A DNA stretch of 64,000 nt from Streptomyces longwoodensis. GTDB lineage: Bacteria; Actinomycetota; Actinomycetes; Streptomycetales; Streptomycetaceae. The DNA lies in assembly GCF_001514125.1 (NCBI RefSeq), contig NZ_KQ948551.1:457291-521290 (forward strand), given 5' to 3'. This document shows, piece after piece, positions 54,824-63,426 of this stretch. Within the stretch, counting starts at the first letter, position 1. Every line of letters begins with the position of its first letter. The notes beneath the pieces were generated by a model. The model worked only from the letters and a program-made list of their open reading frames with translations. It searched no databases and was not told the DNA's origin. The position numbers and the translations under genes were made by a program.

Positions 54824-57427
54824 TCAGCGCCTGAGGCGTGCCGAAGTGTGCCGGGTCGGCTCCGCGGTGGCCGGGTCCTCCGGCCAGGGGTGCTTGGGGT
54901 AGCGGCCGCGCAGCTCCGCCCGTACGCCCCGGTAGCCGTCCTTCCAGAAGGACGCGAGGTCGGCGGTGACGGCCGCCGGCCGCCCGGCGGGGGACAGCAG
55001 GTGCACCAGCAGCGGCACCCCGGCCACCCGGGGCGTCTCGGTCAGCCCGAACATCTCCTGCAGCTTCACCGCGAGCACCGGCCGCTCAGGGTCGGCGTAG
55101 TCGACGCGGATCCGGGAGCCGCTCGGCACGGCGACCCGCTCGGGCGCCAGCTCGTCGAGGCGCGCGGCCTCCCCGGTGGCCCAGGGCAGCAGCCGCCCGA
55201 GGGCCTGCCCGGCGTCGATCCGGGCGAGGTCGGCGCGGCGGCGGGCCCGGCCGAGCTCCGGCTCCAGCCACTCGTCCACGCGTGCGTGGAGCGCCTCGTC
55301 GGACACGTCGGGCCACGGCGGGCCGAGGTGCAGCCGCAGGAAGGCGAGCCGCTGCCGCAGCACCAGGGCGTCGGGCGTCCACCGCAGCAGGCCGAGCCCC
55401 TCCTGCCGCAGCCCCTCCAGCAGCGCCCCGCGCACGAGCGCGGGGTCGGCGTCCTTCAACGGCCGCACGGCCAGCTCGACCGCCCCGAGCCGTTCGACCC
55501 GCCGGGCGACGACGTCCCCGTCGGCCCAGCGGACCTCCTCGGCCTCCTCGGCCAGCGCCCCGGCGGCGAGCCGTGCGACGTCCTCGTCGATCGCGGCCCC
55601 GAGCTGTACGCGTGCGTGCCCGCGCCCGACGGGCCGGTCGGCGACGGCGACGGCGATCCACGGCGCCCCGCGCAGCGCGGACCCCTCGGCGAGCTCGGCC
55701 CGCGTCCCGGAGACCATCAGGTACGACCCGCCGTCGAGCCGGGCGACCCGCTCCGGGAACGCGAGCGCGGCGACCCGCCCGGCGATCCGGTCGTCACCGG
55801 CCCCGGCCCCGCCTCCGGGGGACCCGGCGTCACGGGCGGGCGGGTGCGCCGAACCCTCCGATGCGAGGCCCCGCAGCCGCCGGACCTCCGCCCGCCACCG
55901 CTGGGCGTAGGCGTCACCCCCGTGCCGCGCGGCACGCACCGCCGACACCAGGTCGTTCCCGTACTCCCGGGGCGCCTCCTCGCTGAGCAACGCGACGACC
56001 TCCGCGCCCACGCCGGAGGTGCCCTCGCCCGAGGTGCCCCCGCCCGAGGTGTCGAGCAGCGCCCGGCCCAGCCGGGGGTGCAGCCCGAGCCGCGCCAGCC
56101 GCCCGCCCCGCTCCGTGGCGCGCCCGTCCGCGTCGACCGCCCCGATCGCCGTCAGCACCGCCCGCGCCGCCGCCATCGCCCCGCCCGGCGGTGGGTCGAG
56201 CAGTGCCAGGCCGGACGCGTCCGGATCGCCCCAGCAGGCCGCCTGGAGGGCGAACGACGTCAGGTCGGCCACCTTGATCTCCGGCGAGGGGAACAACGGC
56301 AGCCGCGCGTCCTCGGCCTCCGTCCAGCACCGGTACACCGCGCCCGGCGCCTCGCGCCCGGCCCGCCCCGCCCGCTGCCGGCCGGCGGCCCGGGAGGCCC
56401 GTACGGTCGTCAGCGCGCTCAGCCCGCGCGCGTGGTCCACCCGCGGCTCACGGGCCAGCCCCGAGTCGACGACCACCCGCACCCCGGGCACCGTCAACGA
56501 CGACTCCGCGACCGACGTGGCCAGCACCACCCGGCGCCGCGCACCGGGCGCCAGCACCGCGTCCTGCACGGCGGCCGGCGCCCGCCCGTGCACCTGGAGC
56601 ACCTCGACGTCCCCCAGGTCACCCTGAGCCGGCGCAGCACCCAGCTGCGCGGCGACGCGCGTGATCTCGCCGACGCCCGGCAGGAAGCACAGCACGTCCC
56701 CGGACCGCTCGGCCAGCGCCCGCCGCACCACCGACGCCACGTGGGCGAGCAGCGCGGGATCCACGCGCAGGCCGTGCGGCGGCCGCACCGCGCGCGGGGG
56801 CGGCGCCCAGACCACCTCGACGGGATGGGCGGTGCCCTCCGCCTCGATCACCGGCGCACCGCCCAGCAGCCGCGCCCAGCCCTCGGCGTCGGTCGTGGCG
56901 GAGGCGGCCACCAGCCGCAGCTCCGGGCGCAGCGTCCCGCGCACGTCCCACAGGAACGCCGCCGCCGTGTCCGCGTCCAGGTGCCGCTCGTGGCACTCGT
57001 CCAGCACCACCACGTCCACGCCCGCCAGCTCCGGGTCGCGCTGCAGGCGCTGGAGCAGCACACCGGTCGTGACGACCTCCACGCGCGTGTGCCGCCCCAC
57101 GACCCGCTCGCCTCGCACCGTGTACCCGACGCTCCCGCCGGTCCGCTCGCCCAGCAGCCACGCCATCCGGCGCGCCGCGGCCCGCGCGGCGATCCGGCGC
57201 GGCTCCGCTACGACCACCCGCCGCGCCGGGCCCTCGCCGAGCAGCCCGGCCAGGGCCAGCGGCACCAGCGTCGTCTTGCCCGTGCCGGGCGGCGCCACGA
57301 GCACCGCGGTGCCGGGCCCGTCCAGCGCGGCGACCAGCCCCGGCAGGGCCGCGCGCACCGGAAGGGCGTCCAGCGCGTCGTGGCGGATCACGCCCCCGGT
57401 CGTGCCCTCCGTCGTACCCCCGGCCAT
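54824..57427 (-). CDS. hrpB: ATP-dependent RNA helicase HrpB
   Basis: This 867-residue DEAH/RHA-type helicase has Walker A APPGTGKTTLVPLAL, VVAEPRRIAARAAARRM, motif II DECHERHLDADTAAAF, motif III SATTD, FLPGVGEI and the motif VI region RAGRAGREAPGAVYR. A C-terminal HrpB-specific domain ends with HPWPEDPATAEPTRHT. RNA remodelling activity is likely; the cellular role is poorly defined even in E. coli. It lies 4 bases downstream of the methyltransferase gene in the same direction. Confidence 0.95.
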   Translation of the reverse strand: MAGGTTEGTTGGVIRHDALDALPVRAALPGLVAALDGPGTAVLVAPPGTGKTTLVPLALAGLLGEGPARRVVVAEPRRIAARAAARRMAWLLGERTGGSVGYTVRGERVVGRHTRVEVVTTGVLLQRLQRDPELAGVDVVVLDECHERHLDADTAAAFLWDVRGTLRPELRLVAASATTDAEGWARLLGGAPVIEAEGTAHPVEVVWAPPPRAVRPPHGLRVDPALLAHVASVVRRALAERSGDVLCFLPGVGEITRVAAQLGAAPAQGDLGDVEVLQVHGRAPAAVQDAVLAPGARRRVVLATSVAESSLTVPGVRVVVDSGLAREPRVDHARGLSALTTVRASRAAGRQRAGRAGREAPGAVYRCWTEAEDARLPLFPSPEIKVADLTSFALQAACWGDPDASGLALLDPPPGGAMAAARAVLTAIGAVDADGRATERGGRLARLGLHPRLGRALLDTSGGGTSGEGTSGVGAEVVALLSEEAPREYGNDLVSAVRAARHGGDAYAQRWRAEVRRLRGLASEGSAHPPARDAGSPGGGAGAGDDRIAGRVAALAFPERVARLDGGSYLMVSGTRAELAEGSALRGAPWIAVAVADRPVGRGHARVQLGAAIDEDVARLAAGALAEEAEEVRWADGDVVARRVERLGAVELAVRPLKDADPALVRGALLEGLRQEGLGLLRWTPDALVLRQRLAFLRLHLGPPWPDVSDEALHARVDEWLEPELGRARRRADLARIDAGQALGRLLPWATGEAARLDELAPERVAVPSGSRIRVDYADPERPVLAVKLQEMFGLTETPRVAGVPLLVHLLSPAGRPAAVTADLASFWKDGYRGVRAELRGRYPKHPWPEDPATAEPTRHTSARLRR

Positions 57428-57431
57428 GACC

Positions 57432-58313
57432 TCAGTCCCGCACGCACACGAAGATCGCCGTCCCCGGGATGAGCGCGCCGCGCAGCGGCGACCAGCCGCC
57501 CCACTCCGAGGTGTTCCACGACGGCCACTCCGGCTCCACCAGGTCCACCAGGCGGAAGCCGGACGACACCACGTCCCGCACGCGGTCGCCGAGCGTGCGG
57601 TGGTGCTCGACGTACACCGCCCGCCCCTCGTCGTCCTGCTCGACGTACGGCGTGCGGTCGAAGTACGACGCGGACACGCCCAGCCCCTCGGGGCCGGGCT
57701 CGTCGGGGAACGCCCAGCGGATCGGGTGCGTCACGGAGAACACGAGACGGCCGCCCGGGCGCAGCACCCGGTGCACCTCGCGCAGCACCTGCCGCGGGTC
57801 CGCCACGAACGGCAGCGCGCCGTACGCCGAGCACGCCAGGTCGAAGGAGGCGTCCGCGAACGGCAGCGCGCCGGCGTCGGCGCACACCAGCGGGATCGTC
57901 CCGCCGATGCGCAGCGCGTGCTGGAGCTGGCGGTGGGAGATGTCCAGGGCGACCGGGCGGGCGCCCTGCGCGGCCAGCCAGCGCGAGCACTGGGCGGCGC
58001 CGGCCCCGATCTCCAGGACGTCCCGGCCCTTGAGCTCATCCGGCGGGCCGAGCAGCTCGGCCTCGACCTCGTCCAGGCCCTCGGGGCCCCACACGAAGCG
58101 GTCGTCGCCGAGGAACGTGCCGTGTTCGGTCTGGTACTCGTCCGCGTTGCGGTCCCACCAGCCGCGGTTGGCCCGGGAGCTCTCCGCCACGTCGGCGTCA
58201 CGCCGGGTGGCCTCCGGCTCGGGCGCGGTGGACTCGGACGATACGGGCTCTTGGATGATCGGCTCCCTCGTCGTACTCTTCCGTCCAACCCCGTCCCGGC
58301 GGTGTCCGCGCAC
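57432..58313 (-). CDS. Class I SAM-dependent methyltransferase
   Basis: This protein has about 250-290 residues. SAM-binding motif I is DVLEIGAGAAQCSRWLA, with ALDISHRQLQHAL, VCADAGALPFADASFDLA and LREVHRVLRPGGRLVFSV. Substrate is unknown; the WWDRNADEYQTEHG start is an actinobacterial hallmark. The start is uncertain: GTG 58313 and GTG 58190 are the canonical options. Coding-type codon use begins near 58256, where an ATC follows AGGGAG, so a non-ATG start or a recent start-codon mutation is possible. It is co-directional with hrpB. Confidence 0.85.
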   Translation of the reverse strand: MRGHRRDGVGRKSTTREPIIQEPVSSESTAPEPEATRRDADVAESSRANRGWWDRNADEYQTEHGTFLGDDRFVWGPEGLDEVEAELLGPPDELKGRDVLEIGAGAAQCSRWLAAQGARPVALDISHRQLQHALRIGGTIPLVCADAGALPFADASFDLACSAYGALPFVADPRQVLREVHRVLRPGGRLVFSVTHPIRWAFPDEPGPEGLGVSASYFDRTPYVEQDDEGRAVYVEHHRTLGDRVRDVVSSGFRLVDLVEPEWPSWNTSEWGGWSPLRGALIPGTAIFVCVRD

Positions 58314-58411
58314 GGCGACGCGCGCGGTTCCCCGCGCGGCCCTCATGGCCTCGGAGGGACAGGTTGTGTGCCGGGTATGCGGCGTTCGCCCCCCGTGGGC
58401 GGCTTCGCGCA

Positions 58412-58440
58412 TTGACCCTGCCCGGCTGCCCCCGTATGCT
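58412..58440 (+). promoter_or_regulatory. Promoter of rpsA
   Basis: TTGACC (58412-58417), a 17-bp spacer and TATGCT (58435-58440) form the best sigma-70/HrdB-type promoter in the window. The start of transcription should be near 58447. Confidence 0.75.
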
Positions 58441-58638
58441 ACAAGTTGCGCTGCGGGCCTGCGCACCTCAGACGTAGCAGGTCGCGCTCGCATCTGTTGT
58501 ATGTCCCCTCGGTTGTCGAGGCGCCATCACCGGTTCCGGTGGGGCGCTTCCTTGGCTGTCCGGCTTCTGCAGAGCGAAACGGGCTCCCGGCGTAAGCAGT
58601 ACCTACGACTCAATGTCCGTACCGGAGCCCTTTCCCAC
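58441..58638 (+). other. Long 5' leader of rpsA
   Basis: About 190 nt separate the predicted transcription start from the rpsA ATG. The leader contains local stems such as GGCGCCATCACCGGTTCCGG around 58520-58545 and ends with a weakly spaced GGAG. Leaders of this kind are autoregulated by S1 in other bacteria. Confidence 0.5.
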
Positions 58639-60135
58639 ATGACGAGCAGCACCGAGACCACCGCCACCACCCCGCAGGTAGCGGTCAACGACATCGGTAA
58701 CGAGGAAGCCTTCCTCGCCGCGATCGACGAGACGATCAAGTACTTCAACGACGGCGACATCGTCGACGGCGTCATCGTGAAGGTCGACCGGGACGAGGTC
58801 CTGCTCGACATCGGTTACAAGACCGAAGGTGTCATCCCGAGCCGCGAGCTCTCGATCAAGCACGACGTCGACCCGAACGAGGTCGTCGCCGTCGGTGACG
58901 AGATCGAGGCCCTGGTCCTCCAGAAGGAGGACAAGGAAGGCCGCCTGATCCTCTCGAAGAAGCGCGCCCAGTACGAGCGTGCCTGGGGCACCATCGAGAA
59001 GATCAAGGAAGAGGACGGCATCGTCACCGGTACCGTCATCGAGGTCGTCAAGGGTGGTCTCATCCTCGACATCGGCCTCCGCGGCTTCCTCCCGGCCTCC
59101 CTGGTCGAGATGCGCCGTGTCCGCGACCTCCAGCCCTACGTGGGCAAGGAGCTCGAGGCCAAGATCATCGAGCTGGACAAGAACCGCAACAACGTGGTCC
59201 TGTCCCGCCGTGCCTGGCTCGAGCAGACCCAGTCCGAGGTCCGCCAGACCTTCCTCACGACCCTGCAGAAGGGTCAGGTCCGCTCCGGCGTGGTCTCCTC
59301 GATCGTCAACTTCGGTGCCTTCGTGGACCTGGGTGGCGTCGACGGTCTGGTCCACGTCTCCGAGCTCTCCTGGAAGCACATCGACCACCCCTCCGAGGTC
59401 GTCGAGGTCGGCCAGGAGGTCACGGTCGAGGTCCTCGACGTCGACATGGACCGCGAGCGCGTCTCCCTGTCGCTGAAGGCGACCCAGGAAGACCCGTGGC
59501 AGCAGTTCGCCCGCACCCACCAGATCGGCCAGGTCGTGCCCGGCAAGGTCACGAAGCTGGTTCCGTTCGGTGCGTTCGTCCGCGTGGACGAGGGCATCGA
59601 GGGTCTGGTCCACATCTCCGAGCTGGCCGAGCGCCACGTGGAGATCCCGGAGCAGGTCGTCCAGGTCAACGACGAGATCTTCGTCAAGGTCATCGACATC
59701 GACCTCGAGCGCCGTCGCATCAGCCTCTCGCTGAAGCAGGCCAACGAGTCCTTCGGTTCGGACCCGGCCTCGGTCGAGTTCGACCCGACGCTGTACGGCA
59801 TGGCCGCGTCGTACGACGACCAGGGCAACTACATCTACCCCGAGGGCTTCGACCCCGAGACCAACGACTGGCTCGAGGGCTACGAGAAGCAGCGCGAGGA
59901 GTGGGAGCGCCAGTACGCCGAGGCGCAGACCCGCTTCGAGCAGCACCAGCAGCAGGTCATCAAGAGCCGCGAGGCCGACGCTGCCGCTGCCGCCGAGGGT
60001 GGCGACTCCGCCGGTGCGGCCCCGGCCGCGGGTGGCGGTTCGTACTCCTCCGAGGGTGCGGACACCTCCGGTGCCCTGGCCTCGGACGAGGCGCTCGCCG
60101 CGCTCCGCGAGAAGCTCGCGGGCGGCCAGAGCTGA
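58639..60135 (+). CDS. rpsA: 30S ribosomal protein S1
   Basis: This 498-residue protein is mRNA-binding in translation initiation. Four S1 repeats are visible: starting near residues 36 (DGDIVDGVIVKVDRDEVLLD), 122 (GIVTGTVIEVVKGGLILDIG), 210 (GVVSSIVNFGAFVDLGGVDG) and 295 (GKVTKLVPFGAFVRVDEGIEG). The third and fourth carry GLVHVSELSWKH and GLVHISELAERH. A Glu-rich helix and a Gly/Ala/Ser tail follow, as in other high-GC Gram-positives, with fewer domains than the six of E. coli. Confidence 0.97.
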   Translation: MTSSTETTATTPQVAVNDIGNEEAFLAAIDETIKYFNDGDIVDGVIVKVDRDEVLLDIGYKTEGVIPSRELSIKHDVDPNEVVAVGDEIEALVLQKEDKEGRLILSKKRAQYERAWGTIEKIKEEDGIVTGTVIEVVKGGLILDIGLRGFLPASLVEMRRVRDLQPYVGKELEAKIIELDKNRNNVVLSRRAWLEQTQSEVRQTFLTTLQKGQVRSGVVSSIVNFGAFVDLGGVDGLVHVSELSWKHIDHPSEVVEVGQEVTVEVLDVDMDRERVSLSLKATQEDPWQQFARTHQIGQVVPGKVTKLVPFGAFVRVDEGIEGLVHISELAERHVEIPEQVVQVNDEIFVKVIDIDLERRRISLSLKQANESFGSDPASVEFDPTLYGMAASYDDQGNYIYPEGFDPETNDWLEGYEKQREEWERQYAEAQTRFEQHQQQVIKSREADAAAAAEGGDSAGAAPAAGGGSYSSEGADTSGALASDEALAALREKLAGGQS

Positions 60136-60166
60136 GCCCACGCTCACTCTGAGCAGTAGCTCCTGA

Positions 60167-60202
60167 CTGAGGGGCCGTACCTTCCGGGGTACGGCCCCTC
60201 AG
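60167..60202 (+). terminator. Terminator of rpsA
   Basis: CTGAGGGGCCGTACC pairs with GGTACGGCCCCTCAG over 15 bp with a 6-base loop, about 30 bases after the stop. Confidence 0.85.
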
Positions 60203-60329
60203 CCGTGCCGGCACGCGCTCACGGCCTCCCGGCGCGCCGGGACGATCAGGCCGTCCCACGTCCCTCCCCGGGGAATGCCCCCGCCCGCAAGGGCGTTGTC
60301 GAAGGGGAACACGAGGAGGAGCGGTCACT

Positions 60330-61268
60330 GTGCTTGATCCGCAGGGTTTGTACACGTGGGAACCGAAGGGCCTGGCCGTCGTCGACATGGCGCTCGCCCA
60401 GGAGTCCGCCGGCCTTGTCATGCTCTACCACTTCGACGGCTACATCGACGCGGGTGAGACCGGCGACCAGATCGTCGACCGGCTCCTCGACACGCTGCCC
60501 CACCAGCTCGTCGCACGCTTCGACCACGATCGCCTGGTGGACTACCGCGCCCGCCGTCCCCTGCTCACCTTCCGGCGCGACCGCTGGACCGAGTACGAGG
60601 ACCCGGCCATCGAGGTCCGCCTCGTCCAGGACACCACCGGGGCGCCCTTCCTGCTGCTGTCCGGCCCCGAGCCCGACGTCGAGTGGGAGCGCTTCGCCGC
60701 CGCCGTGCGGCAGATCGTGGAGCGCCTCGGCGTCCGCATCTCGGTGAACTTCCACGGCATCCCCATGGGCGTCCCGCACACCCGCCCGGTGGGCCTCACG
60801 CCGCACGGCAACCGCACCGACCTGATCCCCGGCCACCGCAGCCCCTTCGACGAGGCCCAGGTGCCCGGCAGCGCCGAGGCGCTCGTCGAGTACCGCCTCA
60901 TGGAGGCCGGCCACGACGTCCTGGGCGTCGCCGCGCACGTGCCGCACTACATCGCGCGCTCCGCCTACCCGGACGCCGCCCTCACCGTCCTGGAGGCCAT
61001 CACGGCCGCCACCGGACTGGTGCTGCCGGGCGTCGCCCACGCGCTGCGCACCGACGCGCACCGCACCCAGACCGAGATCGACCGACAGATCCGCGAGGGC
61101 GACGAGGAGCTCACCGCCCTCGTCGAGGGCCTGGAGCACCAGTACGACGCCGTCGCGGGCGCCGAGACCCGCGGCAACATGCTCGCCGAGCCGGTGGACA
61201 TCCCGTCGGCGGACGAGATCGGGCAGGAGTTCGAGCGGTTCCTGGCGGAGCGCGAAGGGGACGGGTGA
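60330..61268 (+). CDS. PAC2-family protein
   Basis: This 312-residue soluble protein has PAC2 (proteasome assembly chaperone 2-like) features: [50 protein letters not shown] and [18 protein letters not shown]-terminal helical segment ends with [13 protein letters not shown]. Bacterial members occur in proteasome-bearing actinobacteria and are thought to be carboxylate-amine-ligase-associated or assembly-like proteins, but the role is unproven. GTG 60330 has GAGGAGCGG upstream. It lies 49 bases before coaE. Confidence 0.9.
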   Translation: MLDPQGLYTWEPKGLAVVDMALAQESAGLVMLYHFDGYIDAGETGDQIVDRLLDTLPHQLVARFDHDRLVDYRARRPLLTFRRDRWTEYEDPAIEVRLVQDTTGAPFLLLSGPEPDVEWERFAAAVRQIVERLGVRISVNFHGIPMGVPHTRPVGLTPHGNRTDLIPGHRSPFDEAQVPGSAEALVEYRLMEAGHDVLGVAAHVPHYIARSAYPDAALTVLEAITAATGLVLPGVAHALRTDAHRTQTEIDRQIREGDEELTALVEGLEHQYDAVAGAETRGNMLAEPVDIPSADEIGQEFERFLAEREGDG

Positions 61269-61304
61269 GCGACACCTTCCGTACGGCTCTCCCGCTGGTG
61301 CGTC

Positions 61305-61310
61305 TAGGCT
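61305..61310 (+). promoter_or_regulatory. -10 element for leaderless coaE mRNA
   Basis: TAGGCT ends 8 bases before ATG 61318 with no Shine-Dalgarno sequence in between. Confidence 0.55.
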
Positions 61311-61317
61311 TCCGTTC

Positions 61318-61965
61318 ATGCTGAAGGTGGGCCTGACCGGCGGGATCGGCGCCGGCAAGAGCGAGGTGTCGCGGCTGCTGGTCGAGTGCGGTGCCGTGCT
61401 GATCGACGCGGACCGCATCGCGCGTGAGGTCGTCGAGCCCGGCACGCCCGGCCTCGCGGCCGTCGTCGAGGCGTTCGGTGAGGACGTGCTGACCCCGGAG
61501 GGCCGTCTGGACCGCCCCAAGCTGGGCTCCGTCGTCTTCGCCGACCCGGAGAAGCTGGCGCTGCTCAACTCGATCGTCCACCCCCTGGTCGGCGCCCGCT
61601 CCCGCGCGCTGGAGGAGGGTGCCCCCGAGGACGCCGTCGTCGTCCACGACGTCCCGCTCCTCACGGAGAACGGCCTGGCCCCGCTCTACGACCTCGTGGT
61701 CGTCGTCGACGCCGCGCCCGAGACCCAGCTCGACCGGCTGGTCCGGCTGCGCGGCATGAGCGAGGAGGACGCCCGCGCGCGGATGGCCGCGCAGGCGACC
61801 CGCGAGCAGCGCCGCGCCATCGCGGACATCGTGGTCGACAACGACGTACCGCTCGCAGACCTGCACCGACGCGTGCGCGAGGTGTGGGCGGAACTGGTCC
61901 GCCGGGCGCGGGCCGCGCGGGAGACGGCCGGGAAGGCCGGACACGCCGGGCAGGCCGGGGAATAG
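61318..61965 (+). CDS. coaE: Dephospho-CoA kinase
   Basis: This 215-residue kinase phosphorylates the 3'-OH of dephospho-CoA, the last step of coenzyme A synthesis. Seen: P-loop [49 protein letters not shown], and [18 protein letters not shown] with the lid. The C-terminal 30 residues are basic and low complexity. It has a leaderless-type promoter of its own. Confidence 0.96.
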   Translation: MLKVGLTGGIGAGKSEVSRLLVECGAVLIDADRIAREVVEPGTPGLAAVVEAFGEDVLTPEGRLDRPKLGSVVFADPEKLALLNSIVHPLVGARSRALEEGAPEDAVVVHDVPLLTENGLAPLYDLVVVVDAAPETQLDRLVRLRGMSEEDARARMAAQATREQRRAIADIVVDNDVPLADLHRRVREVWAELVRRARAARETAGKAGHAGQAGE

Positions 61966-62015
61966 GGGTACTCGGACCGGGCGTTGAACCTCCTCAGCGA
62001 GGGAAGGAATTCGCC

Positions 62016-62396
62016 GTGCCCGAAACCAGCGGTTCGACCGGACGCACTCCGGAGACGCACGTCATCGACTTCCGCGCCGCCGAGCAACTGCTCGCCGCGC
62101 GCGACCCGCGGGGCGCGGTGAAGCTGCTCGACGGTGTCATCGCCGCCCACCCCGAGAACACCGCCGCCCGGCTGCTGCGCGCGCGTGCGTTCTTCGCCGC
62201 CGCGCAACTGCGACCCGCGGAGCTGGAGTTCACGGTCGTCCTGGAGCGGGAACCGGACAACGCCTACGCCCACTACGCCCTCGGCCGCACCTACGAGCGG
62301 CAGGGCCGTGACGACCAGGCCAAGCGCCACTTCCGGCTGGCCGCCGCGCTGGACCCCAACCCGCGCCACCTGAAGGCCGCCCGCTTCGACACGTGA
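62016..62396 (+). CDS. Small tetratricopeptide-repeat protein
   Basis: This 126-residue protein has two to three TPR units (AVKLLDGVIAAHPENTAARLLRARAFF, AELEFTVVLEREPDNAYAHYALGRTYE, AKRHFRLAAALDPN; quoted by their ends, about residues 35-115). It is cytoplasmic, with no signal peptide. It probably mediates protein-protein contacts. GTG 62016 has GGGAAGG 8 bases upstream. It lies 50 bases after coaE. Confidence 0.88.
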   Translation: MPETSGSTGRTPETHVIDFRAAEQLLAARDPRGAVKLLDGVIAAHPENTAARLLRARAFFAAAQLRPAELEFTVVLEREPDNAYAHYALGRTYERQGRDDQAKRHFRLAAALDPNPRHLKAARFDT

Positions 62397-62459
62397 GGCG
62401 AAGGCGGCGCCGTGGGGGGCGTTCCTGCTGCTGTCCCTGCGACGCGGCACCGGGAGCCC

Positions 62460-62726
62460 TCAGCGCGGACGCTGCTCCGGCGGGCGGTACGGCGGGACGT
62501 CCGGGCCGGGCTGGTAGTGCGGGCCCTGCCGGATGTGCCGCAGGACGCGCGTCAGGTCCACCGTGATCACCAGCCACAGCACCCCGCACGCGGCCGCCCA
62601 CCCCGGACGCCCGGCGAGCGCGAACGCCGCCGTGCCGAAGACCGACCAGGCGAGCCCCCACAGACACAGCCAGAGCCGCGCCCGCAGCGCGCTGCGCGCC
62701 GTCCTCGGTTCGCTGCCCGTACGCAT
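62460..62726 (-). CDS. DUF6343 small membrane protein
   Basis: This 88-residue protein starts MRTGSEPRTARSALRARLWL, which I recognise as the DUF6343 pattern. It has two membrane helices (about residues 18-37 and 40-57) and a Pro-rich tail (PGPDVPPYRPPEQ). ATG 62726 is chosen over ATG 62738 because GGAG is correctly spaced for it. Function is unknown. Confidence 0.8.
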   Translation of the reverse strand: MRTGSEPRTARSALRARLWLCLWGLAWSVFGTAAFALAGRPGWAAACGVLWLVITVDLTRVLRHIRQGPHYQPGPDVPPYRPPEQRPR

Positions 62727-62779
62727 CAGGTGCTCCACTCCTCACCGAGACACGTACCCACTGGCGGAAGGGGTCGCAC

Positions 62780-63387
62780 GTGCTGCCGGAGCCCGACGAG
62801 CCGGCCGGGGCCCTGCTCGACCTCGCCGTGCCGCACGAGGACATCGACACGGCGGTCCGGCTCAGCCGCCGGGTGAGCGACGACCCGCGGGCACTGGCCT
62901 GCCTGGAGCGGTCCGTGGCGCTGCTCGTGCGGGACATGGGCGAGGTCCGCGCACCGGTCGACCTGCCGGCGTACCCGGGGAGCTGCGCGGCCACGGCGCG
63001 CCACTTCCCGCTGTACGTCTTCGCGGCTGCCCTCCTGTACGTGCGCGCGTACCACCGCGCCCTGGGCGTGCCCGAGGAGGTCAGCCGCCACACCCTCGCC
63101 GACGTGGGCCGCGGCGTGGCCGTGCACCGCCGCCGGCACGGCCCCGGCCGCACATCGTCCGGTTCCAGGAGCAATTCCGGCTGAGCCACCTGCCCGAGGA
63201 GCCGGACGACACGGCTCCGGTGCGCTACGTCTTCGGCACCACGGATGTCCCCCTGGACCGGCTGCCGCGCCGGACGTGGCTGGAACGGGCGCTCGTGGAC
63301 CACCTCGGGGACGGAGGGCACTGGTACGTGGGGCACGGCTGGTTCCCGTGGGAAGAGGAGGGGACTCGAACGAGTGAACCTGCGTGA
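62780..63387 (+). pseudogene. Acyltransferase-family gene with internal deletion and frameshift
   Basis: The first frame (62780 to about 63135) encodes a typical N-terminal part ending in ADVGRGVAVHRRRHG. After about 63140 the homologous C-terminal part (HIVRFQEQFRLSHLPEEPDD, then DVPLDRLPRRTWLERALVDHL and WYVGHGWFPW) is in a different frame, and roughly 150 residues of the usual middle are missing. The family is the Streptomyces acyltransferase (N-terminal helical plus GNAT-like C-terminal domain). The first frame stops at 63184, so the full protein cannot be made. GTG 62780 and its ribosome-binding site are intact. Confidence 0.72.
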
Positions 63388-63426
63388 CGGAGGAACGGCC
63401 GGGCGGGGACCGGCCGTTGGACGGAC

